NCBI GenBank assembly: GCA_000026125.1
Contig: CU207211.1
Span: 186,001 to 250,000 of the forward strand
Reading direction: 5' to 3'
Source: Herminiimonas arsenicoxydans
Lineage (GTDB): Bacteria; Pseudomonadota; Gammaproteobacteria; Burkholderiales; Burkholderiaceae_D
DNA: 64,000 nucleotides
The notes under the pieces are model-generated. The model had not been told where the DNA came from, searched no databases, and was given only the letters and a program-made list of their open reading frames with translations. Numbering within the stretch: the stretch's first letter is position 1; the number at the start of each line of letters is the position of its first letter. Position numbers and translations under genes: made by a program. Below are positions 41,720-50,837 of this stretch, one piece after another.

Positions 41720-44536
41720 TCAATCAAGCTTGATTCTGATTCCCACCAGCACCAGATTGTTGAGCAAGCCGCCGCGGCCGAACTGGGCATCGTAATTGGC
41801 GTACCAGCTCATCCGGCGGTTGATGGCAGTCGATATACCGACGCCGGTCCAGCCGGTATTGCGCGCCAAACCAATTCCCTGTACCGCAAAACTGCTGCCC
41901 GGTGCGGCGGCAAATGAGGCTTGAAAATCCAGCTTGCCGTCAGTCATCGCATGCTGCCAGGCGGCGTAGGTCTGCACCGTACTGCGACCGGCAAACCAAG
42001 TGACGTCAGACTCGGCACGCACACCCAGCTGCGCCATCCATTGGCGATAATTCTGACTGCCTGCGACCAAACCGAAGCTGCCGCCGCTCTCGGCAAAAGC
42101 ACCGCGCTGCAAATGATCGTAGCTGATGCCGGCAAACGGCGTGACCAGGGTGTTGGGGGATGCTTTCATCGCGTATCCTGTTTCAGCGTAAGCCGACAGC
42201 ATGCGGTCCGTATGCGAGGCTTGCAGGCTTTCGATTTCGGCCCCGGCCAGCGCTACGCGGTCGACGGTGCTCGACACCGTCGCCGCACCGATACGGCCAG
42301 CCACGTAGGCCTTGCTGTTGCCGGCAGTGTCGGCCGCCGGGATCGTATAACGCCCGTATAGGGAGACACTGACATCCTGGCCCTTGGCGGTGCCGCCAAT
42401 GCGATCAAAGCTGGCCTTGCTGTCGGAGTATGACAATGCTGCGCCAGCGATCGCATGTTCGCCCAGCCGGGTATCGACGCCGAACTGCCCGCCCCACAGC
42501 CCGGTGTCGCCAGAGGCATAGCCGCTTTGCGCCAGTTTGCCGGAGGCGCCGAAAGTGGAGCCCCACAATCCTGTTTTTACTTGCTTGTCCTGACTGCCCA
42601 ATAAGGCCATGCGATCGGACAGGGCGCGATTGACGGTCTGCGATTGCTGGAACGTCAATGCCTGCGATGAGGCATGAATCTGCCCGGAAAGGCTATCCAG
42701 CGCATCTCCCAGCGCTGCGATGCTGGCCGTCTGCTGCAGTGCTGCCGCACTGGTGAGCAAGGCGCTGCCGTTGGGATTGGCGGCTGCGGAAGCATCTGCA
42801 ATCAGCATGGCCTGTTCGACATTGGCTGCGGTATTGGTACGGGTGGCATCGCCCGCAAACGCTTGCGCGGCAACGGAGGTGGTGGAGACGCGGCTGATGG
42901 TCAGATCGACATCCTTAACCGTATATGTAACCTTGGCCGTCAGCAACGGCGGGAAAGCGGTCCCTACCGTTTGAAAGCCGATATCGCCGAACTTGCCGGC
43001 GACCGTACCAGCGCTCAAGACGGTCTTTGGCGTGTTGCTGGCTTGCGCTGTAACATAGTTGTTGGCATTGCCGCTACCAGTCGGTACGGTCGCCACCAGA
43101 TGCGAATTGCCCAGCGTTGCGGTGCCGCCGACCACCAGCGTTGAATTGATATCGTTTGCCAGGATCGACGCCGCCGAGCCCGTGTAATTGCCTGTAATCG
43201 TCAGGCCTGTACCGGTATTGCTCAGACGACCGCTATTGCTGACGTTGCCACCGATCTGGCCACCATCGCCGGACAGGTTGCCGGCTGCGTCGATTTGCAC
43301 GCCGGAGCTGACCGATCCGGTGATATTGAGCGTACCGCCAGAAATCCGGCTGTTGCCGCTATAAGTATTACTGCCGGATAAGGTCAAGTTACCCGTGCCG
43401 TTTTTGATCAGCCCTGCATCGCCACCGATGTCATTGCTGAAGGTCGATGACATGCCATTAAAACTGACATTCACATTCGACCCCAGCGCCAGACTTTGCG
43501 CAAACAAGGCTGGGCCATTGATCGCCTTGCCGGCGTTCAGCAAGCCCCAGCCGTAGGTCGCTGTATCGCCCATGCTGGTAGCGGTGGATAAAATCGTTTG
43601 TCGTAACAAATCCGCATTCATCCACGGGTAAGCTTGTTGCACCAGTGCCAGTGCGCCGGTCACGACCGGCACTGCAAAGGAGGTGCCGTACACCCGGCCG
43701 CCGGCAGTGGGCGAGACAAAATCGCCGGGCGCTGCCAGGCACCAGTTGGCGGCGACGCCGCAGCGGTTGGCATAGCTGGAAATAACACCGGGCGTTGTAT
43801 CCGCGCTGGAAAATCCCTGTCCGCCGCCGACCGCATTGACGGCCGTGACTGCCAGCCAGCCGGCTTGCAGACCCGGATACAGCGTCGGCAAGCCCGCCGT
43901 CATGCTGGGCTGGCTGCTGTAATCGTTGCCGGTCGCCCAGACGAACAATGAACCCTTGGAGACGAAAGGCTGGTAAATATTGTTATACGTTGCGGCATTG
44001 GATGGCGCGGCAATGGAGCCTACTGTAAGGGACTGGTTGAAAATCCGCACGCCACTGTTGTACAGACGATCATAGATGGCCGTATTGAGTTGCACGCCGT
44101 TAGTGCTGCTACCGGCAGCGATACCATGGATACGTACATCCGGTGCGATGCCGGTATTCGTGCCGCCCAATGCTTCCGCCACTTCGGTGCCATGCAGATT
44201 GCCGGTTCCGCTAGCGCCGACAAAACCTCCCAACGAATACACGTCTTTGCTAATGCGTCCCGCAAGCTCGGGAGCGGCGACGTTGAAATCGGTATCGACC
44301 ACTCCGACTGTCACGCCGGCGCCGGTAATGCCGCGTGCATGCGCTGCGTCGGCGTTACTGAGATCGCTGGCGACATAGGAAGGGCCGCCATTGCCTGGAT
44401 TTCGCGCACTCCCGCCACCGCCGCCACCGCAACCGGAAAGCACAGCCGAGATCGACATGGTGAGCAGGGAAAGCTGAAAAGGAATACGGGCTAAAGGGGT
44501 TCGGGAAGAAGTACGGAATGTGTGCTGGTTGCTCAT
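41720..44536 (-). CDS. Lipidated subtilisin-like (S8) autotransporter protease
   Basis: 938 residues from the ATG at 44536. A lipoprotein-type signal ends in LSGC (Cys36), followed by a run of six glycines. The S8 catalytic domain has the triad Asp81 ('GVVDTD'), His115 ('NLHGTEVA') and Ser286 ('GTSFAVP'), with the oxyanion Asn204 in 'WATGND'. An autotransporter-associated beta-strand repeat follows ('GTGNLTLSGSNTYSG' and 'GGTLNITGSV'). The last ~260 residues form an autotransporter beta-barrel. The layout resembles NalP and SphB1, surface maturases that cleave other autotransporters. The C-terminus reads GIRIKLD, without the usual terminal aromatic. The full length looks intact, with no frameshift. 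Confidence 0.9.
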   Translation of the reverse strand: MSNQHTFRTSSRTPLARIPFQLSLLTMSISAVLSGCGGGGGGSARNPGNGGPSYVASDLSNADAAHARGITGAGVTVGVVDTDFNVAAPELAGRISKDVYSLGGFVGASGTGNLHGTEVAEALGGTNTGIAPDVRIHGIAAGSSTNGVQLNTAIYDRLYNSGVRIFNQSLTVGSIAAPSNAATYNNIYQPFVSKGSLFVWATGNDYSSQPSMTAGLPTLYPGLQAGWLAVTAVNAVGGGQGFSSADTTPGVISSYANRCGVAANWCLAAPGDFVSPTAGGRVYGTSFAVPVVTGALALVQQAYPWMNADLLRQTILSTATSMGDTATYGWGLLNAGKAINGPALFAQSLALGSNVNVSFNGMSSTFSNDIGGDAGLIKNGTGNLTLSGSNTYSGNSRISGGTLNITGSVSSGVQIDAAGNLSGDGGQIGGNVSNSGRLSNTGTGLTITGNYTGSAASILANDINSTLVVGGTATLGNSHLVATVPTGSGNANNYVTAQASNTPKTVLSAGTVAGKFGDIGFQTVGTAFPPLLTAKVTYTVKDVDLTISRVSTTSVAAQAFAGDATRTNTAANVEQAMLIADASAAANPNGSALLTSAAALQQTASIAALGDALDSLSGQIHASSQALTFQQSQTVNRALSDRMALLGSQDKQVKTGLWGSTFGASGKLAQSGYASGDTGLWGGQFGVDTRLGEHAIAGAALSYSDSKASFDRIGGTAKGQDVSVSLYGRYTIPAADTAGNSKAYVAGRIGAATVSSTVDRVALAGAEIESLQASHTDRMLSAYAETGYAMKASPNTLVTPFAGISYDHLQRGAFAESGGSFGLVAGSQNYRQWMAQLGVRAESDVTWFAGRSTVQTYAAWQHAMTDGKLDFQASFAAAPGSSFAVQGIGLARNTGWTGVGISTAINRRMSWYANYDAQFGRGGLLNNLVLVGIRIKLD

Positions 44537-45424
44537 GGCGATCTGTATGGTTGCAAGAGGGAGGCTGGTGCAAAACTCCACAACAAGGCAGGCACAGAAT
44601 GACGGTTCGGCAGATAAGGCGATGGTGCGTTGATGGCGCAGCGAAGGTATTTTTCGCTGGCAAAAGAAATCAATCAAAAGAGATATGGCAGACCCTAGGC
44701 ATCGTCTCTTTTTTCATGAATTGAAAGGCCGTTATTCTGTAGCAGGCGAATCATCAATGCAAAAACCAATCCGCCGACCAGAACTGCAAGCCTGACTTTG
44801 TTTGGATGCCGCCGATCATAAGGGGGTGGGGATGTCTTTTCCCGACAAAACCTTGTCAATATCCGCCAACATGCATGGAACTTGTTGGTAAGTTGTCGCA
44901 TAGTAAATATATGCGATGACGTTCATGAAACACTGCTGACAGACAATTATCAGGGCATCAATATTGCACTCGGTATTACATTGTGGGGAGATGTGCCGAT
45001 CAGCCAACTTTTGCTTGATGCAAGCGGATGATCGGTTGAAGAGGTGACCGGAAGTAAGTCGCAATGTATCTGCGTACCCGACAACGCAATCCAAAGCGTA
45101 GGGTGGAAAAGCAAAGCGCATTCCACCAAACCCACGTCTCGATACATCTCATTCGAAATGCCCTCCTTCGGAGGAAGACGCTGCGCTTTTCCTCCCTGAG
45201 TCAATTTGCCTGCACCACCCGACAGCACAAGCCAAACTGCCGTGCTTACGTCAGCTCAAGTCCGTCAGCGTTAGCGAAACTGTAATTAATAGTATGAAGA
45301 AGGGGATACTGGCGCCGTGGTTTAAACTTTATCGCCATGCAGGATGGAGTGACTGGCAATCTGCGAGTCAGGAGCTGGTTTGAGGGGTGATCGAGGTGAG
45401 TTTCGCATCATGGATGGCGCACTG
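44537..45424. other. Gene-poor region with hairpins and a REP-like repeat
   Basis: About 890 bases with no convincing gene. Visible are the autotransporter 5' region, an inverted repeat AAAAGAGA / TCTCTTTT (44676-44712), a palindrome CGCATA-7-TATGCG (44897-44915) and a REP-like element near 45100. A minus-strand frame (44695-44901, 68 codons) encodes one hydrophobic stretch (VRLAVLVGGLVFALMIRLL) but has no ribosome binding site; it may be a degraded gene. The rest is low-information DNA. Confidence 0.45.
45098..45131. repeat. REP-like palindromic element
   Basis: CGTAGGGTGGAAAAGCAAAGCGCATTCCACC has the inverted arms GGTGGAA (45102-45108) and TTCCACC (45121-45127). This wording matches a dispersed palindrome I know from many proteobacterial intergenic regions. 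A related but degenerate string (GGAAGACGCTGCGCTTTTCCTCCC) follows at about 45173-45197, possibly the second half of a BIME-like pair. Confidence 0.55.
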
Positions 45425-46000
45425 CTAGCGTGACGCTGCATGCGACTCGAACAAGGGAATGCCGCGCAGGATCTTGTTTTGCATATCTTCTATGAATGCT
45501 TGCGGTCCGTAACCCAGGGTTTCGCCAGCCTGCTCGTAAAAGAAGGGCCTCCCGGTTTGGCGGCTGAAGTTCATCATCCATTCCAGCTCTGTCGCAGTCA
45601 GATCGCGTCCGCCATAGGCCAGCCGGTAAGCTGCGTGGCCGCGCCAGGTGGTTTTCACGATGATCACGCCCAGCTCGGTGGGTTTGAAGGAATCCGGAAA
45701 GGGGCTGTCGGAGTCGACCCAGCCGCAGGAAAACTGGCGGCAGGGAGAATCCGGTCGCGTTTCATAAATACTGCAACCGCCGTCGCGCACGAAATGGCAG
45801 CGCACGCCGGGTTTCATTTCATGTCCGTAGATCGTCGACGCCAGCCAGCCGTCGCAGCACGCAGTGCAATCCCCGCATGCACGTGGCGCATTGCTGGCAG
45901 CTTGCGGCTTGACGGGCGCTATCTGTATGACCTGGCCGCAGCATTTCTTGTATTTCTTGCCGCTGCCGCAAGGGCATGGATCGTTTCTACTGGGTTTCAC
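45425..46000 (-). CDS. SEC-C and YkgJ-type metal-binding protein
   Basis: 191 residues. The start is GTG at 46000 (AAAGG upstream). The N-terminal SEC-C zinc motif is '[15 protein letters not shown]' at residues 7-21. After a linker comes a YkgJ/UPF0153-type cluster, 'CGDCTACC' followed by 'CHFV', '[17 protein letters not shown]', thought to bind Zn or an Fe-S centre. The rest is an alpha/beta tail. The function is unknown; SEC-C motifs often mark proteins that touch SecA-type or other partners. It stands alone, with the REP-like region after its stop. Confidence 0.85.
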   Translation of the reverse strand: MKPSRNDPCPCGSGKKYKKCCGQVIQIAPVKPQAASNAPRACGDCTACCDGWLASTIYGHEMKPGVRCHFVRDGGCSIYETRPDSPCRQFSCGWVDSDSPFPDSFKPTELGVIIVKTTWRGHAAYRLAYGGRDLTATELEWMMNFSRQTGRPFFYEQAGETLGYGPQAFIEDMQNKILRGIPLFESHAASR

Positions 46001-46106
46001 TGCGCGAACTACCTTTCATGGCAAGGCGTCATTATGATGCGAGTACATTTTTTTTGCTGTATTGCCTGCAACGGCTGCGCGAGAAAGTTATTCACGACTC
46101 CGGAAT

Positions 46107-46136
46107 ACAAAAAAGACACCCGAAGGTGCCTTTTTG
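46107..46136 (-). terminator. Terminator after the first porin gene
   Basis: AAAAAGaCACC / GGTGcCTTTTT with a CGAA loop and A-run. On the minus strand it follows the porin stop by about 40 bases and ends in a T-run. Confidence 0.8.
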
Positions 46137-46175
46137 TAAAGCAGTTCAAACCAAGCAGGCTAGGCCTGCCGGGAA

Positions 46176-47249
46176 TTAGAACTTGTGACGAACACCAACT
46201 GCGAACATCGAGCCGCTTTGGTCAGCTACTAATGCGTTCAACTTTGCATTTTTGTCGTTCGACGTGTGCGAGTAACCAGCGTACAGGTTGGTGCGCTTCG
46301 ACAGGTCGTGTGCATACATGATACCAGCACGCTTCGAATCACGATCGTTTGCCTTCACGCCACCGAAGGTGCGCGTATCGTTGACTGTGTACGAAGCCAT
46401 GATCGAGCCAGCTGCGCCAACTTTTGCGCTTACGCCCAGCATGTAGTTGCGGTATTTGTTATCAACATTGCCAGCTACAGGCTGATTTTTAGAGTCGCCG
46501 TATGCTGCGTGCAATTTCGCTACGCCGAAGTCATAGGTTGCGCCCAGGAAGGTCATTTTATCCTTGCTGTTTTTTACAGGCTTGAAACCAGGAGCACCAG
46601 CTGTTGAATCGTCACCCGACATGTAGCCGAATTGAACGTTCAATGGGCCGTTAGCGTAGCCAAGGTTCAGACCGTAGTTGCTGTCTGCGCCGGTGCGGCC
46701 AGCTTGCTCACCGAAAGCATAGTGTGCGCCGAATTTGAAGCCGCTGTACGAATTGCTGGTGTACTTGATCGAGTTGGAGATACGGCCATTGTCGCCCTTC
46801 AATGCGGCATTGAAGAAGATTGCGCTGATAGGAGCGATAGTACCGCCGTCACCGAACGGATCGATTGCGTCGTATGCATCTTTGATAGCCGAAACTTGGC
46901 GACCCAGATTCACAGCGCCGAAGTTGCCGGACAGGCCAACGGTAGCGAAACGGTTGAATGCAGTCTTGCCATCCACTTGGCTAAGTACGCCAGTGTCAGC
47001 AGCAATTGTTTGTTCCAGCACGAAGTTGGCTTTCAAGCCATTGCCCAGATCTTCAGTGCCTTTGAAACCAATACGGCTAGCCGATTGGTTGCCGGAGGTT
47101 ACGCCGTTCAGGCGATCATTGGCGCCTGCGCCAGTGTCTTGGCTGGTGATACCCATGTCAACGATACCGTAGACGGTGACGGACGATTGTGCCGATGCAG
47201 CACCTGCGAATGCGCCCAATACGGCTAATGCCAGAAGCGATTTTTTCAT
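46176..47249 (-). CDS. General outer-membrane porin (Burkholderiales type)
   Basis: 357 residues. The signal peptide MKKSLLALAVLGAFAGAASA is cleaved before QSSVTVYG, then 'GIVDMGI', the canonical first strand of beta-proteobacterial trimeric porins. 'SRIGFKGTEDLGNGLKANFVLEQ' and 'RFATVGLSGNFGAVNLGRQ' are typical of this 16-strand family, and the protein ends in the sorting signal HKF (C-terminal Phe). It lets small hydrophilic solutes cross the outer membrane. Codons are strongly biased (a highly expressed gene). Ribosome binding site GAGGAAAC. The leader of about 320 bases upstream separates it from a second porin. Confidence 0.95.
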   Translation of the reverse strand: MKKSLLALAVLGAFAGAASAQSSVTVYGIVDMGITSQDTGAGANDRLNGVTSGNQSASRIGFKGTEDLGNGLKANFVLEQTIAADTGVLSQVDGKTAFNRFATVGLSGNFGAVNLGRQVSAIKDAYDAIDPFGDGGTIAPISAIFFNAALKGDNGRISNSIKYTSNSYSGFKFGAHYAFGEQAGRTGADSNYGLNLGYANGPLNVQFGYMSGDDSTAGAPGFKPVKNSKDKMTFLGATYDFGVAKLHAAYGDSKNQPVAGNVDNKYRNYMLGVSAKVGAAGSIMASYTVNDTRTFGGVKANDRDSKRAGIMYAHDLSKRTNLYAGYSHTSNDKNAKLNALVADQSGSMFAVGVRHKF

Positions 47250-47572
47250 TTAAAAGTTTCCTCAAATGTTGTTTTAGAAATACACACTTGCCAGCAAGTG
47301 ATGCACATAGATCCTGCGGAGCTGCCTGCCTTGCGGAATCCTTATTGCAAGGCGACGTTCTGATTGAAACAAATTAGCCCGGCAGTGACAACCAAAATAT
47401 CAAAAGCGCATGGTTGAAAGGGTGTAAGTGACGTTTTTTTGCAACAAAGCGGTGCGACGCTACGCCAAAACGAGGCGTGCGTGACATGTGATATTGCGGG
47501 TAATGTTGTTGTATTTGCATGGGAGGCATCGCAATGTGAGCCATCCGGCATCGGTCCGCGAGAAGCGTCAAG
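47250..47572. other. Intergenic region between the two porin genes
   Basis: 323 bases. It must hold the promoter of the first porin (leftward). A small palindrome CTTGC-TG-GCAAG lies about 40-55 bases before that start. I cannot name a clear -35/-10 pair, and no gene is visible. The length suggests a long 5' leader that could be an sRNA target, but that is speculation. Confidence 0.4.
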
Positions 47573-48733
47573 TTAAAAAATATGGCTGATCCCGGCTGAA
47601 ATACCGGTTTGCCGGGTTTGACTGCCAGACGGCAGAGAGGCAAGCCCATGCAATACGGCTTGATCGATATCGGCATACAGGCTGGTGCGCGGCGACAGGG
47701 CGTAAGTGGCGCCGACGATCAGCAGATTGCGTCTGGCGATTTCACTTTGCGCGGTTTCCAGCGTGGTGCGGTAATAGCCGGCCGTCAGGCTGGCGGCGGG
47801 GGTGAAATCGTAGCGCGCGCCCAGCCAGATGTTTTTGGCCTGACTGGTGATGGCCGTTGTGGTCTTCAGATAGCCGCCGGTAATGCGGAGGGCATCTATC
47901 TTGTAACCGCCGCCGAAGGTGGTCTGGTTTTGCTCGCGGTAGTCGGAGGCAGCGACAGTGCCGATGTTCGGGTTTTGCCGAGTGTAGGCGCCGCCGACAG
48001 TGAAGGTGCCGTCATTGTAGACGAGCCCCACAGCCTTGGCCGCTTGGTTGCGGTTGCTGCCGGGGACTTCGCCCATGATGTATTCCGCGCTGGCAGTAAA
48101 ACTGCCGAACTTGCCGAAGTACTGGGCGCCATTGCTGAAGCGGGGACCGTCCACGGTTCCAAACGGCCGACTTACCCTGCCATCCAGATTGCCGGCGACT
48201 GCGCCCGCCAGCGGAATGATATGGACATAGCGATACTGAAAAGGCTCGTAGGCATAAACTGCCTTGCAGGCAACCGATGGCTGGCGGCCGAAATCGAGCG
48301 AGCCGAAAGAGCCGGCGATGCCGATGGATGAAATCCGGTTGAACAGGCGGTTGGCCTTGTTGTCGAGTTCGCCGGTGCCGGTGTTAAAGCCGCTTTCCAG
48401 GTGGAAGTGCATATTCAAGCCACCGCCCAGATTTTCCATTCCCTTGATGCCGAGACGGTTGTTGTAATACTCGCCGTTAGACCCCAGCTTTGTGGTGCTG
48501 CCCCCGCTTGCAGTGGTATTCGTTACATGACGTATGCCGCTGTCTATGGTGCCGTACATACTAATAGATGAAGGTGCACCATCGTTGATGAAGGCGGTTT
48601 CGGAGGTGCTGGCGTCGGTCGGCTGCGGACTCCCATCCTTTTTGAAGGTGCCGTAAATAGTCATGGCCGGCTGTGCATCGGCCGTTCCGGCAAGGAAGCC
48701 GATGCATGTCAACAGGAGGTGTGCGATTTTCAT
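47573..48733 (-). CDS. Second outer-membrane porin with atypical N-terminus
   Basis: 386 residues. The signal peptide is cleaved near TADA. The mature protein begins 'QPAMTIYGTF', then has about 37 extra residues (Lys, Asp, Ser, Pro, Thr-rich), then a second strand-1-like segment 'SSISMYGTIDSGI'. The remainder is ordinary: 'NRLGIKGMENLGGGLNMHFHLESGF', 'GSFGSLDFGRQPSVA' and a C-terminal 'SHIF' sorting signal. The N-terminal insertion looks like a partial duplication of strand 1. It is less highly codon-biased than the neighbouring porin, and the two are in the same direction 323 bases apart. Confidence 0.9.
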   Translation of the reverse strand: MKIAHLLLTCIGFLAGTADAQPAMTIYGTFKKDGSPQPTDASTSETAFINDGAPSSISMYGTIDSGIRHVTNTTASGGSTTKLGSNGEYYNNRLGIKGMENLGGGLNMHFHLESGFNTGTGELDNKANRLFNRISSIGIAGSFGSLDFGRQPSVACKAVYAYEPFQYRYVHIIPLAGAVAGNLDGRVSRPFGTVDGPRFSNGAQYFGKFGSFTASAEYIMGEVPGSNRNQAAKAVGLVYNDGTFTVGGAYTRQNPNIGTVAASDYREQNQTTFGGGYKIDALRITGGYLKTTTAITSQAKNIWLGARYDFTPAASLTAGYYRTTLETAQSEIARRNLLIVGATYALSPRTSLYADIDQAVLHGLASLPSGSQTRQTGISAGISHIF

Positions 48734-48927
48734 TTTTATAGTGGAAGAAGAGGCCTGTTATCTTTTCGGATTGTTGGTGTATAACGTTCCGCAATTCACA
48801 GATTACTGATACAGGCTAAGTGAAGTTCGTACAAATTCTTTTTGACATGCGTTAGCATTTCGCAAAAGACGGCCAGTATTGAGATGGCATGTCGCCCCCT
48901 TATAACAAACCTTACCTTGAGCAGGAT

Positions 48928-49563
48928 ATGGAATACATAAGTCCTTTTGATCGCTTCATCCGGCATTTCGATAGCGCTTTGCGCGTGATGAGCGGCGTGT
49001 CCGCCGCTTCGCGCCCGAGTCCGGCAAGCGGTGTTGCAGATGGTGTGCTGGACGATGCCGAGCGCCGGCATAGTGCAGGCCTGATGCGGGTCAATCATGT
49101 CGGCGAGGTGTGCGCACAGGCGCTGTATCAGGCGCAGGCGCAGTTCGCGCATAGCGATGCCATCAAGCAGCAATTTGAACTGGCCGGTCGCGAAGAGGAG
49201 GATCATCTGGCGTGGACTGCGCAGCGTTTGCGCGAACTGGGCTCGCATCCAAGTTTATTGAACCCCCTCTGGTATGCCGGCGCCTATGCCCTGGGTACGG
49301 TTGCGGCGAAGCTGGGCGATGCACGCAGTCTGGGTTTTGTGGTGGAAACCGAGCGTCAGGTTGAGGCGCATCTGAATGAGCATATGAACCGCTTGCCGCC
49401 GCAGGATGCGAAGTCGCTGGCAGTAGTCGCTCAAATGAGTGCCGATGAAGTGGCGCATGGCTCCGCTGCGCAAGCCCTGGGTGCGCAAGCTGTGCCGCCG
49501 CTGGCGCAAAAAGGCATGCAGGCGATATCCAAGATCATGACCACGACTGCTTATTACATTTAA
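48928..49563 (+). CDS. coq7: Diiron ubiquinone hydroxylase Coq7/UbiF type
   Basis: 211 residues from the ATG at 48928, behind GAGCAGG. A ferritin-like four-helix diiron fold: '[18 protein letters not shown]' and '[21 protein letters not shown]' supply two E-x-x-H ligand sets, with '[16 protein letters not shown]' and '[12 protein letters not shown]' the second half. It hydroxylates demethoxyubiquinol (C6 ring position) in ubiquinone synthesis. It is the O2-dependent diiron alternative to flavin UbiF. Lone gene, convergent with the OsmC-like gene, with the UbiH-family enzyme at 3.9 kb. Confidence 0.94.
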   Translation: MEYISPFDRFIRHFDSALRVMSGVSAASRPSPASGVADGVLDDAERRHSAGLMRVNHVGEVCAQALYQAQAQFAHSDAIKQQFELAGREEEDHLAWTAQRLRELGSHPSLLNPLWYAGAYALGTVAAKLGDARSLGFVVETERQVEAHLNEHMNRLPPQDAKSLAVVAQMSADEVAHGSAAQALGAQAVPPLAQKGMQAISKIMTTTAYYI

Positions 49564-49572
49564 ACAGGCGGG

Positions 49573-49612
49573 AGGCTCCTGGAGCCGACGCTTGCAGTCA
49601 GCTCCAGGAGGA
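49573..49612. terminator. Inverted repeat between coq7 and the OsmC gene
   Basis: CTCCTGGAGC (49576-49585) / GCTCCAGGAG (49601-49610), 10 bases, with a ~15-base loop. It lacks a T-run, so it may be a weak terminator or a pause and RNA-stability hairpin for coq7. Confidence 0.5.
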
Positions 49613-49658
49613 AGGCAGATTGGTCTTGCGTGTGACTTTTTCAGTCGCGCGCGGGAAA

Positions 49659-50099
49659 TCAGATGGCAGCAGGTGCTGCGTCGTCCACGATCTCGAACGA
49701 GTGTGTGATTTCTGCAGTTTTCTCCATCATGATCGACGCCGAGCAGTATTTGTCGTGCGAGAGCTTGATGGCGCGCTCCACCACATTGGCTTTCAGGTTG
49801 CGGCCGCTGACGGTGAAGTGGAAGTGGACCTTGGTGAAGACTTTCGGATCGGTTTCTGCGCGTTCCGATTTGAGCGAGACTTCGCAGCCGCGTACGTCCT
49901 GGCCGCTCTTGCGCAGGATCACGACCACGTCGTAGGCGGTGCAGCCGCCGGTACCCAGCAAGACCACTTCCATCGGGCGCGGCGCCAAGTTGCGGCCGCC
50001 ACCTTCCGGCGCGCCATCCATCGCGACGACGTGGCCGGAGCCGGTTTCAGCCAAAAAAGTCATGCCGGACAAGCCGGTCCAGCGTACTGTGCATTCCAT
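49659..50099 (-). CDS. OsmC/YhfA-type thiol-peroxidase-like protein
   Basis: 146 residues. The OsmC fold is shown by 'APRPMEVVLLGTGGCTAYDVVVIL' with the first conserved Cys and 'DKYCSASIMMEKTAEITHSFEIV' with the second. The spacing fits the YhfA-like subgroup rather than the classic OsmC or Ohr. Classic members reduce organic hydroperoxides; the YhfA group is less well defined. Single gene, convergent with coq7; the start ATG is at 50099. Confidence 0.9.
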   Translation of the reverse strand: MECTVRWTGLSGMTFLAETGSGHVVAMDGAPEGGGRNLAPRPMEVVLLGTGGCTAYDVVVILRKSGQDVRGCEVSLKSERAETDPKVFTKVHFHFTVSGRNLKANVVERAIKLSHDKYCSASIMMEKTAEITHSFEIVDDAAPAAI

Positions 50100-50255
50100 G
50101 GTTTTCTCATTCAGTTACGTTTAGTTGTGTCATTGTAACTGTTTGGCCGGAGTTCAATCAGCGTGAAAGTCACCGGAGCGATGCGACGTTTGTCTTGCAA
50201 GACGCACAATGGGCAAGGCCGGCACGAGAAAATGCTTGTCCCGGGAAGATTAAAT

Positions 50256-50285
50256 TTGACGCTAAGTCCTTGAAAAGACTATAAT
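50256..50285 (+). promoter_or_regulatory. rplM-rpsI promoter
   Basis: TTGACG (50256-50261), 18 bases, TATAAT (50280-50285, perfect). It lies about 115 bases before the rplM ATG, leaving a leader of about 105-110 bases. Confidence 0.8.
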
Positions 50286-50399
50286 CTGCGGTTCTTTCGT
50301 TTGCTCAGGAAGAGATAACAAGGCCGAGTACGCGGGCAAACAGGGCAGCAGGGCGCGCGTAACCACCATTTGAGCGATTTAATTATTTAGGAAGTCATC

Positions 50400-50828
50400 A
50401 TGAAAACCTTCTCCGCTAAAGGACACGAAGTCCAGCGCGATTGGTTCGTGATTGACGCGACGGACAAAGTCCTCGGACGTGTTGCCAGCGAAGTGGCACT
50501 CCGACTGCGCGGCAAACACAAACCGGAATTTACCCCTCACGTCGATACAGGCGACTTCATTGTCGTCGTCAACGCAGGCAAGCTGCGCGTGACCGGTACC
50601 AAAGCAACAGACAAAACATACTATCGCCACTCTGGTTATCCAGGCGGTATCTATGAAACCAACTTCAAGAAAATGCAAGAGCGTTTTCCAGGTCGTGCGC
50701 TCGAGAAAGCGGTCAAGGGCATGTTGCCTAAAGGCCCACTCGGCTACGCGATGATCAAGAAGCTCAAAGTGTACGCTGAGGAAACTCATCCGCACGCCGC
50801 GCAGCAACCAAAAGCACTTGAACTGTAA
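50400..50828 (+). CDS. rplM: 50S ribosomal protein L13
   Basis: 142 residues, the standard bacterial L13 length. It is recognised by '[27 protein letters not shown]', '[22 protein letters not shown]', '[14 protein letters not shown]' and '[20 protein letters not shown]'. It binds 23S rRNA early in large-subunit assembly. AGGAAG lies 5 bases before the ATG. It is cotranscribed with rpsI, 9 bases downstream. In E. coli L13 represses its own mRNA through the leader; a similar leader is present, but no matching structure is proven. Confidence 0.98.
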   Translation: MKTFSAKGHEVQRDWFVIDATDKVLGRVASEVALRLRGKHKPEFTPHVDTGDFIVVVNAGKLRVTGTKATDKTYYRHSGYPGGIYETNFKKMQERFPGRALEKAVKGMLPKGPLGYAMIKKLKVYAEETHPHAAQQPKALEL

Positions 50829-50837
50829 GGAACGGAC

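Noticed and set aside
44676..44714. Terminator-like hairpin AAAAGAGA/TCTCTTTT on the plus strand
   Set aside because: There is no plus-strand gene upstream to terminate and the loop is long (about 21 bases). Not called as a terminator, only mentioned in the region entry.
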